The notes: generated by a model from the sequence alone, not told the origin. A stretch of DNA of 47,772 nucleotides from Chara braunii (GCA_003427395.1 BFEA01000476.1:468085-515856), one strand, 5' to 3'. Shown: positions 10,933 through 20,785, numbered from the stretch's first letter. Numbers and translations: made by a program.

Positions 10933-10980
10933 TCTGGTCCTTGGCCTCTACAACATCCTGGGCTTAAAAAAAAAAAAAAA
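10921..10980 (+). mobile_element. 60-bp poly(A) insert with 14-bp target-site duplication
   Basis: AGGACTCACCAGGC lies on both sides (10907-10920 and 10981-10994). The insert ends in a 15-16 base A run. The first 12 bp of the insert also occur at 10779-10790, best explained if the insert came first and the tandem duplication later took in its edge. Confidence 0.6.
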
Positions 10981-10981
10981 A

Positions 10982-11100
10982 GGACTCACCAGGCCGAGGT
11001 AATTCCGAGTTATTTTACTTATCTGATTCCATGAGGGTTCGAGCTCAGGTCTGTTTATCAACAGCTACGTGCGTGTACCATTCAGCGACATGAGCAGGGC
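10982..11100 (-). mobile_element. tRNA-derived SINE, family T2, copy 1
   Basis: Read on the minus strand, a tRNA-like head (GCTGAATGG at the A-box position, GAGCTCGAACCC as a B box) is followed by GAATCAGATAAGTAAAATAA. The copy at 39735-39912 has the same head-to-body order (GAGTTCGAATCC, AAATCAGATGAATAGAAT, GGGCCTG). The body appears to continue beyond the insert at 10921-10980 into the 142-bp duplication. Confidence 0.6.
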
Positions 11101-11169
11101 GCAAGTCACAATATTTCATTTAACAAATTAACATGGAAATGCTGAAACTCTCACGATATTCAGAATTAA

Positions 11170-11319
11170 ACAACCAGTACTTGGCCCATACACCGGCCGC
11201 GGGAAAAACTAGAGTAGAAGCGTTTCTAGTCAGATGAATTTGGCCGCTCCCGTAGTGGCCTGTTCATTCATCGTCGCCGCGGCTTCTTAACCGCCGCAAC
11301 TTTAGGAACTAATGGTGGT
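11170..11319. mobile_element. TTAA-flanked foldback element, copy 1
   Basis: TTAA lies at 11166-11169 and 11320-11323. The left end is ACAACCAGTACTTGGCCC and the right end, read inward, is ACCACCATTAGTTCC. The left sub-terminal part (CATACACCGGCCGCGGG) resembles the copy at 31462-31662. No coding capacity. TTAA target duplication is the hallmark of the piggyBac superfamily; the assignment is inferred from that alone. Confidence 0.65.
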
Positions 11320-11395
11320 TTAAGTTCAATTAACTATCTGTTTGAAATCACCGGAAAGATATGCATTTAACGAATTGCAACTACAGGTCTAGTTT

Positions 11396-11455
11396 TTTGG
11401 AGCTTGGAACTCGGAACTTGGAACTTGGAACTTGGAGCTTGGAAGTCGGAACCTG
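11396..11455. repeat. ~10-bp minisatellite (GGAACTT units), second array
   Basis: Head-to-tail units of TTGGAACTTGGAAC type with TTGGAGCTT and TCGGAAC variants. Same unit as at 10595-10655. Confidence 0.75.
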
Positions 11456-11614
11456 GGCCCAAGTCCCACTTACCCGAATCCTCAATTTATGACCATAGGT
11501 TAAGAGGATCAACGGTCCGAAATGAAGAATCAGCACTTGGCTCCTGGAACCTGGGAGCGACTACGAACAACTAACAGGGTCCTTTTTTTCCATTTGGCAT
11601 TCGTGATATGGCAG

Positions 11615-11677
11615 AACGAGGATGCGGAGGAGCTCATGAGGAAGATTGAGAAAGAAGAGGAGCGGGCACAATATCAG
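11615..11677 (+). CDS. IFT70: IFT70/TTC30 exon (21 codons)
   Basis: IFT70 (TTC30, DYF-1) is a tetratricopeptide protein of the IFT-B core complex that carries cargo such as tubulin along cilia and flagella. The exon encodes NEDAEELMRKIEKEEER plus AQYQ, matching the family segment that normally reads as a Glu/Lys-rich helix (EAEELMRKIEKEEE). It is bounded by a good acceptor (TTTTTTTCC..., ATATGGCAG|AACG) and a donor (TATCAG|GTAGCA). Length 63 nt, phase 0 on both sides, joining in frame to the exon at 16714. Earlier exons are not in the window. They must lie upstream of base 1, with LINE-alpha presumably in that intron. Confidence 0.85.
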
Positions 11678-11726
11678 GTAGCACCGACCAAAAAAGGAAA
11701 CAAACATTAACAAAGAAATGGATAAA

Positions 11727-11850
11727 ATATATATATATATATTATAATATATATAATAATATTAAATTAAATTTAAATATAATATTAAATTAAATTTAAA
11801 TATAATATAAATAAAATTAATAAATAAACAAATAAATAATAAGAATCAGG
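11727..11850. repeat. AT-rich low-complexity stretch
   Basis: (AT)n followed by repeated TAAATTAAATTTAAATATAAT and AAATAAAT blocks, close to the upstream IFT70 donor. Confidence 0.85.
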
Positions 11851-12135
11851 TAGCACCATAGCCTGCTTAGTAAATAAATACTAGGGTCAGGCTGTGCCCA
11901 TGGAATTGGGATGCTGAACTAGTCACAGAGACCTGGTCCAGAATGCAGACCAGCCTGGTTCAGAATGCAGACCAGGACTACACTAATTTTGACTTATGAT
12001 AATTCCACTGCTCAGACTTGGCCCCTTTACATCTATCACATTTCTTTTTGATAAAGGCTGCATTTTTCTGAGATAAAAAAAATATTTGTCTGGGGTGCAT
12101 CACACCATTTCCTTTTCCATTGGCAAGTCACAAAT

Positions 12136-14656
12136 TTTTTTTTTTTTTTTTTGTCAATGCAACCCGAGGCATTGCTAGGGGTGCTGGTGAAAGCAGGCAC
12201 CACTAGCACTCTCTGGGTGGCTCCGTCTATTGGTGGGGAGCAGCACCTGCCAGGAAACGGGCTCGGCGTCCCTTTATACAAAAAGAGCCAAAATTGCACT
12301 GTGCACTGTTGCGTTTGTCTTCCACTGTACTGCTTGTCTAATGAGGCTGTGTCTGCACACCCCACGGGTAAGGAGCTTTCACTACCTTCTGAAAAGTCCA
12401 GCCTCGCAGTCACCTTCTTCCTGTCCGGTGTGAACCTGTTATTGACGGCAGGCTAACTGCTTCTAAGTTTGTTTTGCCAGCACGTACTACCCTATTGTAG
12501 TGTTCCTGCCTGTACTATATTCCCCAGAGTGTTCTGTTCACCGCAGTAGAAAGTATCAGTTGCCTTTGGTTGTCCGCCGCCACAACGGGCTCAACTCTAT
12601 CTGTGACTGTTTTGTCATCTCATACTACATAACGGACTATTCGCAGCAGTAGAAGATGTTTGTTGCCGTTAGTTGTCTGCTGTTGTCGCCGCCTTCCAGT
12701 TGTTCTATGGTTCTCTTCCCAGCCCCTGTACCGACAGAGAAGCCACATTCGTACAGATGAGGATGTCATGAAGCTGTGAGGATGTTGTCACCATTGTCCT
12801 TGCTTTGAGCATTCTCATCATTTGCAGGCGCCTTGGTTTCCCTGGCTGGCCGGGTGACGGGGTGGGTGAGGGGAGCTGGTGGGCTAGAGTGTGGGGGAGA
12901 TGGCGTTGGGGGTGGATCGGCCAGAGGGAGCTGAGGGGGATGCGGTGGGGTGACAGGCAAAGCCCCCGACGGGATAGGGGGAGGGGGTGTAGGGGTCAGG
13001 GGTGGGGGGGAGGGGGGGGGGGGGGGTGTGGGGGGGTCGTGATGGTAGATGAGGGGTCAAGGGCAGGGAGGGAGAGGCAGGGGGAGAGGGCACAACACTC
13101 GGTACCTGGGAGGACTGGCTGTTAGTTTGATCGGGGTGGGTCAGTGTCGTGGCCGGTTGTCCCGGGAGTGGGGTATGGAAACAGTCCATTGTCTTGTAGT
13201 ACCATGTGTTGTCCTCTGCCGCCCAATTCTTCCACTGTATTTTCCCATTTTCTTGGATCTCTGCTAGCCTGCATTGGGGGTCCAACAAATGGTGTCTAAA
13301 GGACTTGGCAACCCATTCTCTCGCCTCCCTGTCGGGCATGACAACCATTTCTTCAATCAGTTTCTGGCTGGCTTTTAGGATGTTTGCCCTGAGCACTTCC
13401 ACTAGTTCTGCTTTTGCCTGGTGGAATCCAAAGGCGGAATCTTGCCTTCCTGCAGAGCACCTCGTTCTCCATATCACCATGAGCACAGCCAGTCTCATGT
13501 ACTTGAAGAGGTTACTTTGGAACAATGTCCAGGATGCTGGATGGGCCCTCTGTCTTCCCAGCAGAATAAGCCCGACATCCCAGTGGAACATTGTGCCTGT
13601 TAGTGTGTGTCAAAGAGCATCCCACCACTGCCAGATCTGTTTGGCCATCGGGCATGCTAACAGACAGTGTTCCAGGTCTGCCCGACTGTGTTGCGCACTG
13701 ACTCCGCAGTGGGCGCAGATGGGGGACAGCACTCCTGCTTGTTCCAGTGAGCGAGAAACCACCCAGTCCGGAGTTGGGAGGCAGCGGTGGAGTATTTGCC
13801 ACTGCAGGGCCTTATGGGATGTAGGCATTATGTGTGCACACGTTTCCCAGGGGATACGGTGCAGATCGGAGATACTCACCGGGGAGTCCCTTTTCCACCG
13901 ATTCCGTACGACCGGAGTGGAAGTTTTGAGCGGATGTGATTGTTTGTACCATTCTCTTACCATGTATTGCCAGAATGGAATGGGCTTGCGGCCGCTCCAT
14001 TCCCACTCGTCTGGGTCAAAGGGGAGGGCGCAAACTGGGGAAGCCATTTCATAGGCAAAGTAGCCCGTGTCTTTCGATCCCACCACCCTAATTCTCGTGA
14101 GCTCTTCCTTTGGCTTCCAACAGTCCCAGTTTGGGTCCATTTTAAGAGTTACCCATCTCGCCCCTGTCACATCCGGTCGGAAGGCCTGCAGCCGAGCTTC
14201 TTCTTTAGCTATATGATTTATCATGTAGATTGTCATAGGGATGGGGTTACTACTGTTGTGCGTGACGCAGTCCAGGCTGCAGTAGGTCGGTCCGTCGTGA
14301 AGAGCGGCAACCCATTGAGGCGGGGCAGCCGATTGAAGCTTACGTAGCTTCCCCAGGCTATGCTTGATATTCCTCAGGTTGTGCCGTAGCTGCTGAGGGG
14401 ACTTCCATGTTCCCTGTCGACTGTCCCAAAGATCACCCACTACATATATGCCATTCTTCATCCATGTGAGCCAGTGAGAGTTGGCTTTTAGAGAGAAAGG
14501 CTCGTCAGAATTATCGTGCACTTGAGGGTTTATAGTAATTGACTCATGGCATACTCACACTAGCACTTTCCAAAATGCATCTGACTGCAATTACGGGCAG
14601 GCCTGGATGAATACAACTGGAATCATGTCCAGCGCTTTGTAGAAAAAGTCATATTG
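12136..14656 (-). mobile_element. 5'-truncated LINE with tail A
   Basis: On the minus strand the element runs from a decayed ORF2 C-terminal half (14656 down to 12884) through a ~600-bp 3' UTR to tail A and a poly(A) seen as T at 12136-12153. Tail A here includes the stem-loop halves GGTGCTAGTGGTGC-like and CACCAGCACC (12175-12215), and GCTCCCCACCAATAGACGGAGCC around 12222-12245. Having coding LINE sequence and tail A in one strand-consistent unit shows that tail A is a LINE 3' end. The endonuclease and reverse transcriptase are missing. Confidence 0.72.
12884..14521 (-). pseudogene. LINE ORF2 C-terminal region (zf-RVT type) with one TGA stop
   Basis: One frame is open from 14521 down to 12884 except for a single TGA at 13612-13610, after which the same frame goes on with HTLTGTMFHWDVGLILLG. 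The stop sits where a CGA arginine codon is plausible, as expected from methyl-CpG decay. The protein has a Trp-rich part (SHWLTWMKNGIYVVGDLWD) and a Cys/His cluster (C-x2-C, then H-C-x4-C, near 13655-13730). A Pro/Ser-rich tail of low complexity ends it. Upstream the frame can be followed with stops to about 14656. It resembles the C-terminal third of LINE-alpha ORF2. Confidence 0.75.
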
Positions 14657-14922
14657 TTAGTCTGCCCTCACTGTGCATCCCGCTCCCTGTTATGGCCAGG
14701 GTAGTAGGGCCTCCCTCCCCCTCCTTTGTCTCTCTGTGTTCCTATCCCATCTCTCTCCCCCACCACCTCTGCTCCCCCTTCCTCCCTTCTTCATTGAACT
14801 CCAGAACCCGACAACAGAAGCTCTGGAATATGCATAGAATACTCTCAGAATATTCGCAGTATGCTTACAGAGATACTCTCTGAAGGGGTGATAAGAGGAG
14901 AGGCGACCCGGATAGGGCAACT

Positions 14923-14958
<36 letters not shown>

Positions 14959-14962
<4 letters not shown>

Positions 14963-15136
14963 TAGTACCTTTGTTGTCCGGTTTTGACAAGTTTTAGCCA
15001 GGTCCCGAACTTTTAGGAGGCCGGGCCCAACAACAGCCGGTTGATAAATCTGATCGACGACCGTCGTTTCATTTCGGCCTCCTGAAAGGTCGGAGGCCCA
15101 CTCATTATTTTCCGAACCGACAAAGGTACTAGTGGT
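14959..15136. mobile_element. TTAA-flanked foldback element, copy 2
   Basis: TTAA lies at 14955-14958 and 15137-15140. The ends are CCACTAGTACCTTTGT and, inward from the right, ACCACTAGTACCTTTGTCGG. GGAGGCCGGGCCC and GGTCGGAGGCCC extend the inverted arms. The left TTAA is made partly from a 30-base T run that belongs to an older insert. Non-coding. Confidence 0.68.
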
Positions 15137-15344
15137 TTAATCTTTAATGTAGAGGCTGGATTATGGACATATGAGAGTCACCTTCGGCACTCGGCCATGT
15201 GGTAGAGGCCCCCTAATCCTATGGGACTCCCTCCCAACCTACCTCTTTCGTAATTTCTCCCGGCGCACTCCTACTCCCGCTATCCTACCTCAGTGTCTAC
15301 CCCTCAGGATCGTCACCCTCCAGCCTGGGGGTGACTTGACCGAA

Positions 15345-16208
15345 CAGTGGTTGTAGGTACCAGGGCTAAGTTCAGGCGGGGAGAAGCACTGGTAAACTTC
15401 TTCTACCGCACCCAACAGAACCGACTGATCAGAGGGGCACAAAATGACGTGTTTTGGATGAACATTGAGTTCGTCCACATGGTGCGGGTGTTAGGAGAAG
15501 GAGACTCTTGGGTGGCCTTTAGGCCGGAAGTGCCAATCCAGGACCTCCCTATTGACGTGGCGGAATGGAGATGGGAAATCCCCTCAAGGAATGGTCAGTC
15601 GAAATACCGATATCTCCATACGTTGGAATGGGTTGCAGTTGCCAGCGACATCCCGCTCCCCCCTGCCTCGGATCTCCCTGATATTTTCCCCCTCCCAAAT
15701 ACCGCCCTGGTGGACCTGAGGTGGTATCGTAGGAACCAGGAGGGGCCCGTCCAGCAGGGGCCGAGGGAAGCAGGACATGATGTATAGGGGAAGAGAGAGG
15801 AACGGACTATCTGCCGCCAGGCGCCCCCTGGCAGCAGAACCGGTCTTCATTCCCCCCCTTACTATTAAGATCCAGCCTGCCTGGGACACTGCTGGAACGA
15901 TCAGCCCTCCCCCATCCAGGCCAACAAATCTCCCGGATGCCTCAGCAGCAGACATGTGATCTGTGTATACTACCACTCAATTTTTCCCTATTTCTGTACT
16001 TTGTAGGTGAGCCCTGCAGCTGACTGTCATCACAATTATATGTCAGATCAAACAAACAGCTACAATGTTCAGGGACTCTGGACCCGCTTTCCAGCAGGTC
16101 CTGCTTCCCACCAATAGATGGAGCCTCCCCGGGAATGCTAGTGGTGCCTGCTCTTACCAGCACCGCTAGCATCCACTCGGGTTGTTCTAAAAAAAAAAAA
16201 AAAAAAAA
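15345..16208 (+). mobile_element. LINE fragment (ORF2 C-terminal region) ending in tail A and poly(A)
   Basis: A frame open over 15347-15787 encodes FVHMVRVLGEGDSWVAF, DVAEWRWEIPS and YRYLHTLEW. These match the equivalent stretch of the LINE at 34150-38125 (HVFRIRV..., ASWIWTVP, FFHTL). About 300 bases further on come GGGACTCTGGACCC, CCAGCAGGT, CACCAATAGATGGAGCC, the stem-loop ATGCTAGTGGTGCC...CAGCACCGCTAGCAT, then an A run at 16190-16208. Confidence 0.7.
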
Positions 16209-16229
16209 CAGAGANCCCCNCNGAAGCAT

Positions 16230-16365
16230 GCTGGCTCAGCATGGGACCTGAGCCGGGGACCGAGCCTCCAAACATGAGACTCGAGCATGGGGCCCAAGCA
16301 TGGGACCCAAGCATGCGACCTGAGCATGGGACCCAATTATGGGACCTGAGCATGGTACCCAGGAG
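16230..16365. repeat. ~13-bp minisatellite (GAGCATGGGACCC) with ambiguous bases upstream
   Basis: Units of the form RAGCATGGGACCY repeat with variations. Just upstream the assembly has single N at 16215, 16220 and 16222. Thirty-five bases (16239-16273) recur exactly at 31101-31135 beside an adapter and a gap. Confidence 0.75.
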
Positions 16366-16713
16366 AATGACTACTGTCTTCACCTGAAAATAACGCCCAG
16401 GCGTTATATTCAGTACATTGGTCCTCTGGGAGAGCGCAGAAAACGAAAAAAAAGAGGACCACGCCCGGTTACCCCAGGCTTCAGACACCCCCGGCGTCAT
16501 GCCCCGGTGACAATCTTCCTAGAGCGCATGCAGTTTTTTCGTTTTTTTGAAGGCATGCAGAAACTCTGTTTACAACGTTAACTCTTCACCTTTCTTACCC
16601 TTCTACCAAACCTGACCCCCCATGCCTGACCTCTTGTCTCATTCATTTTGCTTTGCTTCCTTCCCCCCCTCTGTTATGGGTGGCCTTGTGTGTGGTGGGT
16701 GGTATCTGACCAG

Positions 16714-16920
16714 GATCCTGAAAAGCAGTGTTTTCATCTCTGCATCGTGAACCTAGTCATCGGCACACTCTACTGTGCAAAGCAGAACTTTGAGTTTGGG
16801 ATCAGCCGCGTCATCAAAAGCTTGGAGCCGTACAACAAGAAGATAGAAACAGACACATGGTTTTACGCGAAGCGTTGCTTCTTGGCATTGATAGAGAATC
16901 TCGCGAAGCACATGATCGTG
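16714..16920 (+). CDS. IFT70: IFT70/TTC30 exon (69 codons)
   Basis: This is the most diagnostic exon. It encodes the highly conserved TTC30 block with HLCIVNLVIGTLYCAKQNF, FGISRVIKSLEPYNKK, then DTWFYAKRCFLALIENL and AKHMIV. The block lies in the C-terminal TPR superhelix that binds the IFT-B core. The exon starts after CTGACCAG and ends ATGATCGTG|GTCAGT; that donor is weaker than consensus (GTCAGT). It is 207 nt, phase 0 at both ends. Joining to 25325 gives MIV-VKDATF, which matches the family alignment (M-I-V-x-x-D) without a gap. The frame runs on for 33 codons past the donor into low-complexity TTTTCC repeats, which is intron. Confidence 0.92.
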
Positions 16921-16956
16921 GTCAGTTCTCTTTATCCTGCCTTTTTGAGTCAGTTT

Positions 16957-17008
16957 TCCTTCCTTTTCCTTCCTTTTCCTTCCTTTTCCTTCCTTTTCCT
17001 TCCTTTTC
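16957..17008. repeat. 10-bp minisatellite (TTCCTTTTCC)
   Basis: Five exact units directly downstream of the IFT70 donor, all pyrimidine on the sense strand. This could offer a false acceptor tract but no AG follows closely. Confidence 0.9.
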
Positions 17009-17387
17009 GAGTGACTTGAGGGAGGGAGGGGAGATGGGGAGGGGGGAGGGAGGGGGAGGAGGAGTTCGGAATGCCCGCAGTTGCCTCTCCTCCTTGCTGT
17101 GTGATCTAGTAGGGCTCACAATTCAGGCCGGGCAGACCGGGGTCGGTGACAGCCCTTGGTTCAAACACAAAATAGGATATCCACCGAAGTGGTACGTTGT
17201 TTTTTCCGTTTTCTTTTCTGTTTTTTTTTTTGTTTTTTTCCCTGGTAAAGGTGTAAGTTGCAACAGACTATTATGGGATCAAGGAACTTGGAATGCTTGC
17301 AACTGAGCATCGCGCTTGACAGAGTTCAAGTTTGGCTGCAGAGATCCGACGTCACAGGCCAGATTGTATGAAGAGGTCCTTAATTAA

Positions 17388-17713
17388 AGCACCAGTACAT
17401 GCCAGCTATCGGCCGCGGGCCCCTTTAGGAGAGGCCCCCCACCGCCGATTCATGTTAATCATCTATGGTGCTCAGCCTCCTAAATTTTCGGGAAAAGGCT
17501 GAAAAGTTGAAAACAGGTTCTCCAGGGCCGAGGTCCCAGTAGCAAAAAGGATAGGATCGAGCTCCTGAATCTGAATGTGTTTTAAGCAGAGATGCAGAAA
17601 AGCAGTTCAATCTCCATTTCCTGCACATCCCCATAAAAAAACTTGTCCAGATTCAGGCATTCTATCCGAGGGACCACGCCCCAGTCGCCAGGGGCCATCT
17701 ACTGGTTGGTGGT
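17388..17713. mobile_element. TTAA-flanked foldback element, copy 3 (carries a nested MITE)
   Basis: TTAA lies at 17384-17387 and 17714-17717. The left end AGCACCAGTACATGCC and the right end, read inward, ACCACCAACCAGTAG share the family terminus, and CGGCCGCGGG follows as in copy 1. A second palindromic element (17523-17684) sits inside, which explains its length. Confidence 0.58.
17523..17684. mobile_element. palindromic MITE, family P, copy 1 (nested)
   Basis: The ends CAGGGCCGAGGTCCC and GGGACCACGCCCCAG face each other. Further in, CCTGAATCTGAATGTGTTTT pairs with AAAACTTGTCCAGATTCAGG. The centre is GATGCAGAAAAGCAGTT. A second copy with the same centre and arms is at 28886-29025 in the opposite orientation. 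Non-coding. Confidence 0.68.
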
Positions 17714-17717
17714 TTAA

Positions 17718-17966
17718 ACCACCAGTTACGTTTCCCAGCTATAAAATCAAAGTTGTGGCGTGCATGCTCCTGCGGCTCTCAGGAAGTACCGGGATGCCGC
17801 CGTTTCGCGGCACGTCCATCCAGGCAAAATGGGTCGCGTGTGACTCTGCAAGGGCCGTTTTGCCTGGATGGATGTCCAGAGAAACGGCGCCCCGGTACTT
17901 CCCGAGAGTTGCGACAGCATGCGCGCTGCGGCTTCGATTTTCTAGCTGGGAAACGTAACTGGTAGT
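17718..17966. mobile_element. TTAA-flanked foldback element, copy 4, arms over 100 bp
   Basis: TTAA at 17714-17717 is shared with the neighbour; the other is at 17967-17970. The arms begin ACCACCAGTTACGTTTCCCAGC and CGTAACTGGTAGT reversed. They continue through GGAAGTACCGGG/CCCGGTACTTCC to ATCCAGGCAAAA/TTTTGCCTGGAT near the centre. Such a long inverted repeat should form a stable RNA hairpin when the IFT70 intron is transcribed. Confidence 0.75.
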
Positions 17967-18119
17967 TTAACCGATCGCTCCGTTAAGTTAGTTACCGTAG
18001 TTAAAGTCTTAGAAGAAGACGCAACGGGAAACGGCTAACCGAAGTTTTACCTGTGGTTAAAAATGTGGTGCAGTCATAGAAGTTAGAGCAAAAATGAATG
18101 GATAGCAACTCATGGTCAG

Positions 18120-18232
18120 CTTAGTGATGATTCGAGCATGCACTCTGGGTTGGTTATGGAGGGAGGGTTTCCCGGCCTCGAAGTTGAAATTACAATAAAT
18201 AAAAAGCTTCATTGAAAAGGGGGGAAAAAAAA
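18120..18232 (+). mobile_element. degenerate retroposon fragment with tail B
   Basis: CTCTGGGTTGGTTATGGAGGGAGGGTTTCCCGGCCTC (18141-18178, with gaps against the consensus) is followed by an A-rich end. It matches the tail B core, but no start or target duplication can be found. Confidence 0.45.
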
Positions 18233-18470
18233 GGGGGTATCAGTTAGGACACTTGGCCATAACGCAGAGAAGCGTGCGTAGTGGGTAACTTGTTGTTTTA
18301 AGGGATGCTGACCCCATTCTTCAGCAAGTAATGCAAGCAGCTCATTGACCGGAAAAAAAAAAGAAAAAAAAAGAAGTCAGTTTTGGTAACCCTTTGTGAT
18401 CATGCTGGATGAATGCTTAACTGAGGTTGTAACTGTGGTTGAATGTGGTTTAACAGCAGTAATTGACTGA

Positions 18471-19072
18471 TACAGGCAGACCCGCTTTCCAGCAAGGGTG
18501 CTGTCACTTTTGTTGTATAGATTGTCCAAGCAGGAGGTGGAGGGACTTGAATTTCAGCTGGCAGGCCACTCAGGTGCCAGCAAACAACTCGACAGTATTT
18601 TGGGGGAGGAACTAGGTCATAGCTCAGGATTCGGCCCTGATTTTAGGGTGAAGTGGTTCCTCACAATCTCGGGGACTTTCGGGTCATTTTATAAAGCAAT
18701 GGTATAGGACGCAGGACGGAGGACCCAGCCCCAGCAAAATAACTTGTCTAGCTTATTCAGTGATTTCAGCCAAGAGGGAGGGAGAACTAGTTCTTCAATA
18801 GTAGACATCCGGCGCCTGGAAATAGGGCGAAGAGGTTCTTCCCCTCTTTTAAAGACCTGTACAGTCAATCCTCTGGATGCCAGAGTAATCAATGCTGGCG
18901 GGTTCTCAGTTAACTTGTCTGTATTCATTTTGTATTCTGTATTCTACATATGGGAGGCTGGACCTGTTTTCCAGCAGGTGACGCTCCCCACCAATAGATG
19001 GAGCCTCTCCCCAGGTGCTAGTGGTGTCTGATCTCAAATCAGCATCACTAGCACTACAGGGGGTGCTTTTAT

Positions 19073-19103
<31 letters not shown>
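18471..19103 (+). mobile_element. 633-bp retroposon with tail A and 17-bp target-site duplication
   Basis: CAGCAGTAATTGACTGA is repeated exactly at 18454-18470 and 19105-19121. Between the repeats the element ends in tail A (CCAGCAGGTG, CTCCCCACCAATAGATGGAGCC, GGTGCTAGTGGTGTCTG...CATCACTAGCAC) and an A run (19077-19103). No protein is recognised in the body; it is either a 5'-truncated LINE 3' end or a SINE. Confidence 0.85.
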
Positions 19104-19529
19104 CCAGCAGTAATTGACTGACCGATTTCTTTTTTTTTTTAATGGGCCCAGTGCCCAAGGCTGATATTATCAATGAGAAGATTGAGGCCGGGGTGACTGA
19201 CATTACTTCATTCACGACGATGCACATCAACACACCGATAGGTACACAAGAATGGAGAACTGGTAGTCGAAATCGCCGAGAGCGGCGTGCTGTAACTGTG
19301 GTTGAATGCGGTTTAGCCTTGGAACAAGCAACAGAACTGAAGGAACAAAAATGAAGGTAAGTTGTCAGATTGGTAACCGTTTGTGACCATCGCTGCACCA
19401 AAGAGGTGCCCGTGGGACAAGAGCTGGGACAATGGCACCAAGGATCATTGGGCCCAGAATGGAACAGACTAGGGTTGGACCATTCCAATGCTCCAAGCAT
19501 TGGACCTTAATTGGTAATTGCTGACCATT

Positions 19530-20045
19530 TGTGACCATTGTTCGAACCCGTGCGTGCACGGTTGGAGGTCTGAGACCCAATGTCCGATGTACGGATCCAT
19601 ATCTACTGTTGAACGCTCCCGTGGAACCTGCGGGCAATTTATGACCCCTCATGGTGCGTGTGACCAGGCAGTGGAGCAGTGGGAGTCGTGCTGATTGGAG
19701 CGAAGTGTGCAAGAATTGCCGGGTCCGTGCGGTGTTGTGTGTGGCGTGTGTGAGTTAGACTCTGCCGCCTTGCAGGGGTGGGCCCAGTGGGGTGGATATC
19801 AAGGCTACCGTCGTCGTCACCCGAATAGAACGGCCGGTCATTATAGCCATATCTGGACTGAAAATTGCACCAAATACGGTTATAATGACCGGGCGTTCTA
19901 TTCGGGTGACGACGGTAGTATGGTTCAGCATTCGAACTCCATGTCCTGGTTGTAGTGGTTAAGAGACTTGGCTCTTGTGGCCAAGGGCGAATCCATGCAT
20001 GCAGGGGCGAGGTCTGAGGCCCGAATAGGCTGACTTCGTTTGTGG
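19530..20045 (+). repeat. two copies of a tRNA-like repeat around a MITE
   Basis: TTCGAACCCGTGCGTGCACGGTTGGAGGTCTGAGACCCAA (19540-19580, interrupted by substitutions) is echoed at 19988-20025 (CGAATCCATGCATGCAGGGGCGAGGTCTGAGGCCCGAA). The second is preceded by AGTGGTTAAGAGACTTGGCTC, which looks like the D-arm side of a tRNA. A tRNA-derived origin is possible but the A box is poor. Confidence 0.4.
19805..19918. mobile_element. palindromic MITE, family G, copy 1
   Basis: CTACCGTCGTCGTCACCCGAATAGAACG and its near-perfect reverse complement close the 114-bp element. CCGGTCATTATA and TATAATGACCGG continue the arms. The asymmetric centre (ATCTGGACTGAAAATTGCACC) is shared with the copy at 28376-28495. 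Confidence 0.82.
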
Positions 20046-20054
20046 CTATCCATG

Positions 20055-20785
20055 GTGCTTGATTCAACTTTCTCCTCAACGTCTCTCCATGCCTCCTTCC
20101 AGCCATGGTGGACGGCTCACGAAGGAGTCAGCCTATTCGTATTCGGTCAATCCTTGGTCATTAACAATGCCTGCTTATCTACATTGTGGTATCACCGCTC
20201 CATTTATGAATTGGATCCATCCTCGCTGCAGACTGTGTGCTGCCTTGCTACACACTACTTATGGAAAGAAGAGATGAACCAGGACACAATTACCTTCCAA
20301 AGGTGGCTTGGCAAGTTGTAACGCAACCCAAACGAAAAGGAGGACTGGCTGTGCTGGACCCTGAGAGACAGATAGCAGTGCTGCTTGCGAGATGGATACC
20401 GTGGGCGATTCTGGGAGATTCAGGCTCAGCTTGGAAGCAACTGGCGGGACCTGTCCTGCTATCAATTTGGGGGTGAGATAACCCGGCTCGTGTATGGTTG
20501 CCTTCCCTTCTCATGTAATATGTGCGGAAACGAATGCCACCTGGCATATGGGGGGGAATACTCGAAGCATGGACGAGGCTCCCTCCGACACTACAGCCAC
20601 CTCCAGTGATTGCAGAGAGAATACTTACCCAACCCCTGTTTCATAATCCATGTATCTATTCTGAGGAAGGAGTGCCTTTGCAATCCTCTGGTCCAGGTGC
20701 TTTTGGGAATGCCTGGATGGCTCGGGGCATAGGCGCAGTGGAAGACGTATGGGATGTGGCATTGGCCGATTGGAAATCCTAGTAT
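20055..20785 (+). pseudogene. LINE ORF2 fragment (after the reverse transcriptase)
   Basis: Broken frames encode FGQSLVINNACLSTLWYH, then PKVAWQVVTQPKRKGGLAVLD, then AERILTQPLFHNPCIYSEEG and ALADW. The first two match LINE-alpha FGRALVLNASIFSMLWYA and IAKVAWTHLIQPKDKGRLGLLD in the same order. At least two frameshifts are needed. Neither the catalytic domain nor a tail is present. Confidence 0.72.

Larger units (their letters stand above)
11678..16713 (+). other. IFT70 intron, 5036 bp, filled with transposons
   Basis: GT...AG borders are set by the two flanking exons. It holds an AT-rich stretch, a minus-strand LINE, a TTAA element, a plus-strand LINE fragment and a ~13-bp minisatellite. The acceptor has a C/T-rich stretch at about 16650-16678 and ends CTGACCAG|GATC. 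Confidence 0.75.

Noticed and set aside
1-11614. Upstream IFT70 exons
   Set aside because: I looked for the TPR segments expected before the exon at 11615 and saw none. The region is taken by SINE, LINE-alpha and retroposon tails.
12805-13125. Gly/Arg-rich plus-strand frame
   Set aside because: Shadow of the Pro-rich tail of the minus-strand LINE ORF2.
16648-17019. One long exon of 123 codons
   Set aside because: The frame beyond 16920 enters TTTTCC repeats, and the IFT70 family alignment requires the jump to 25325.
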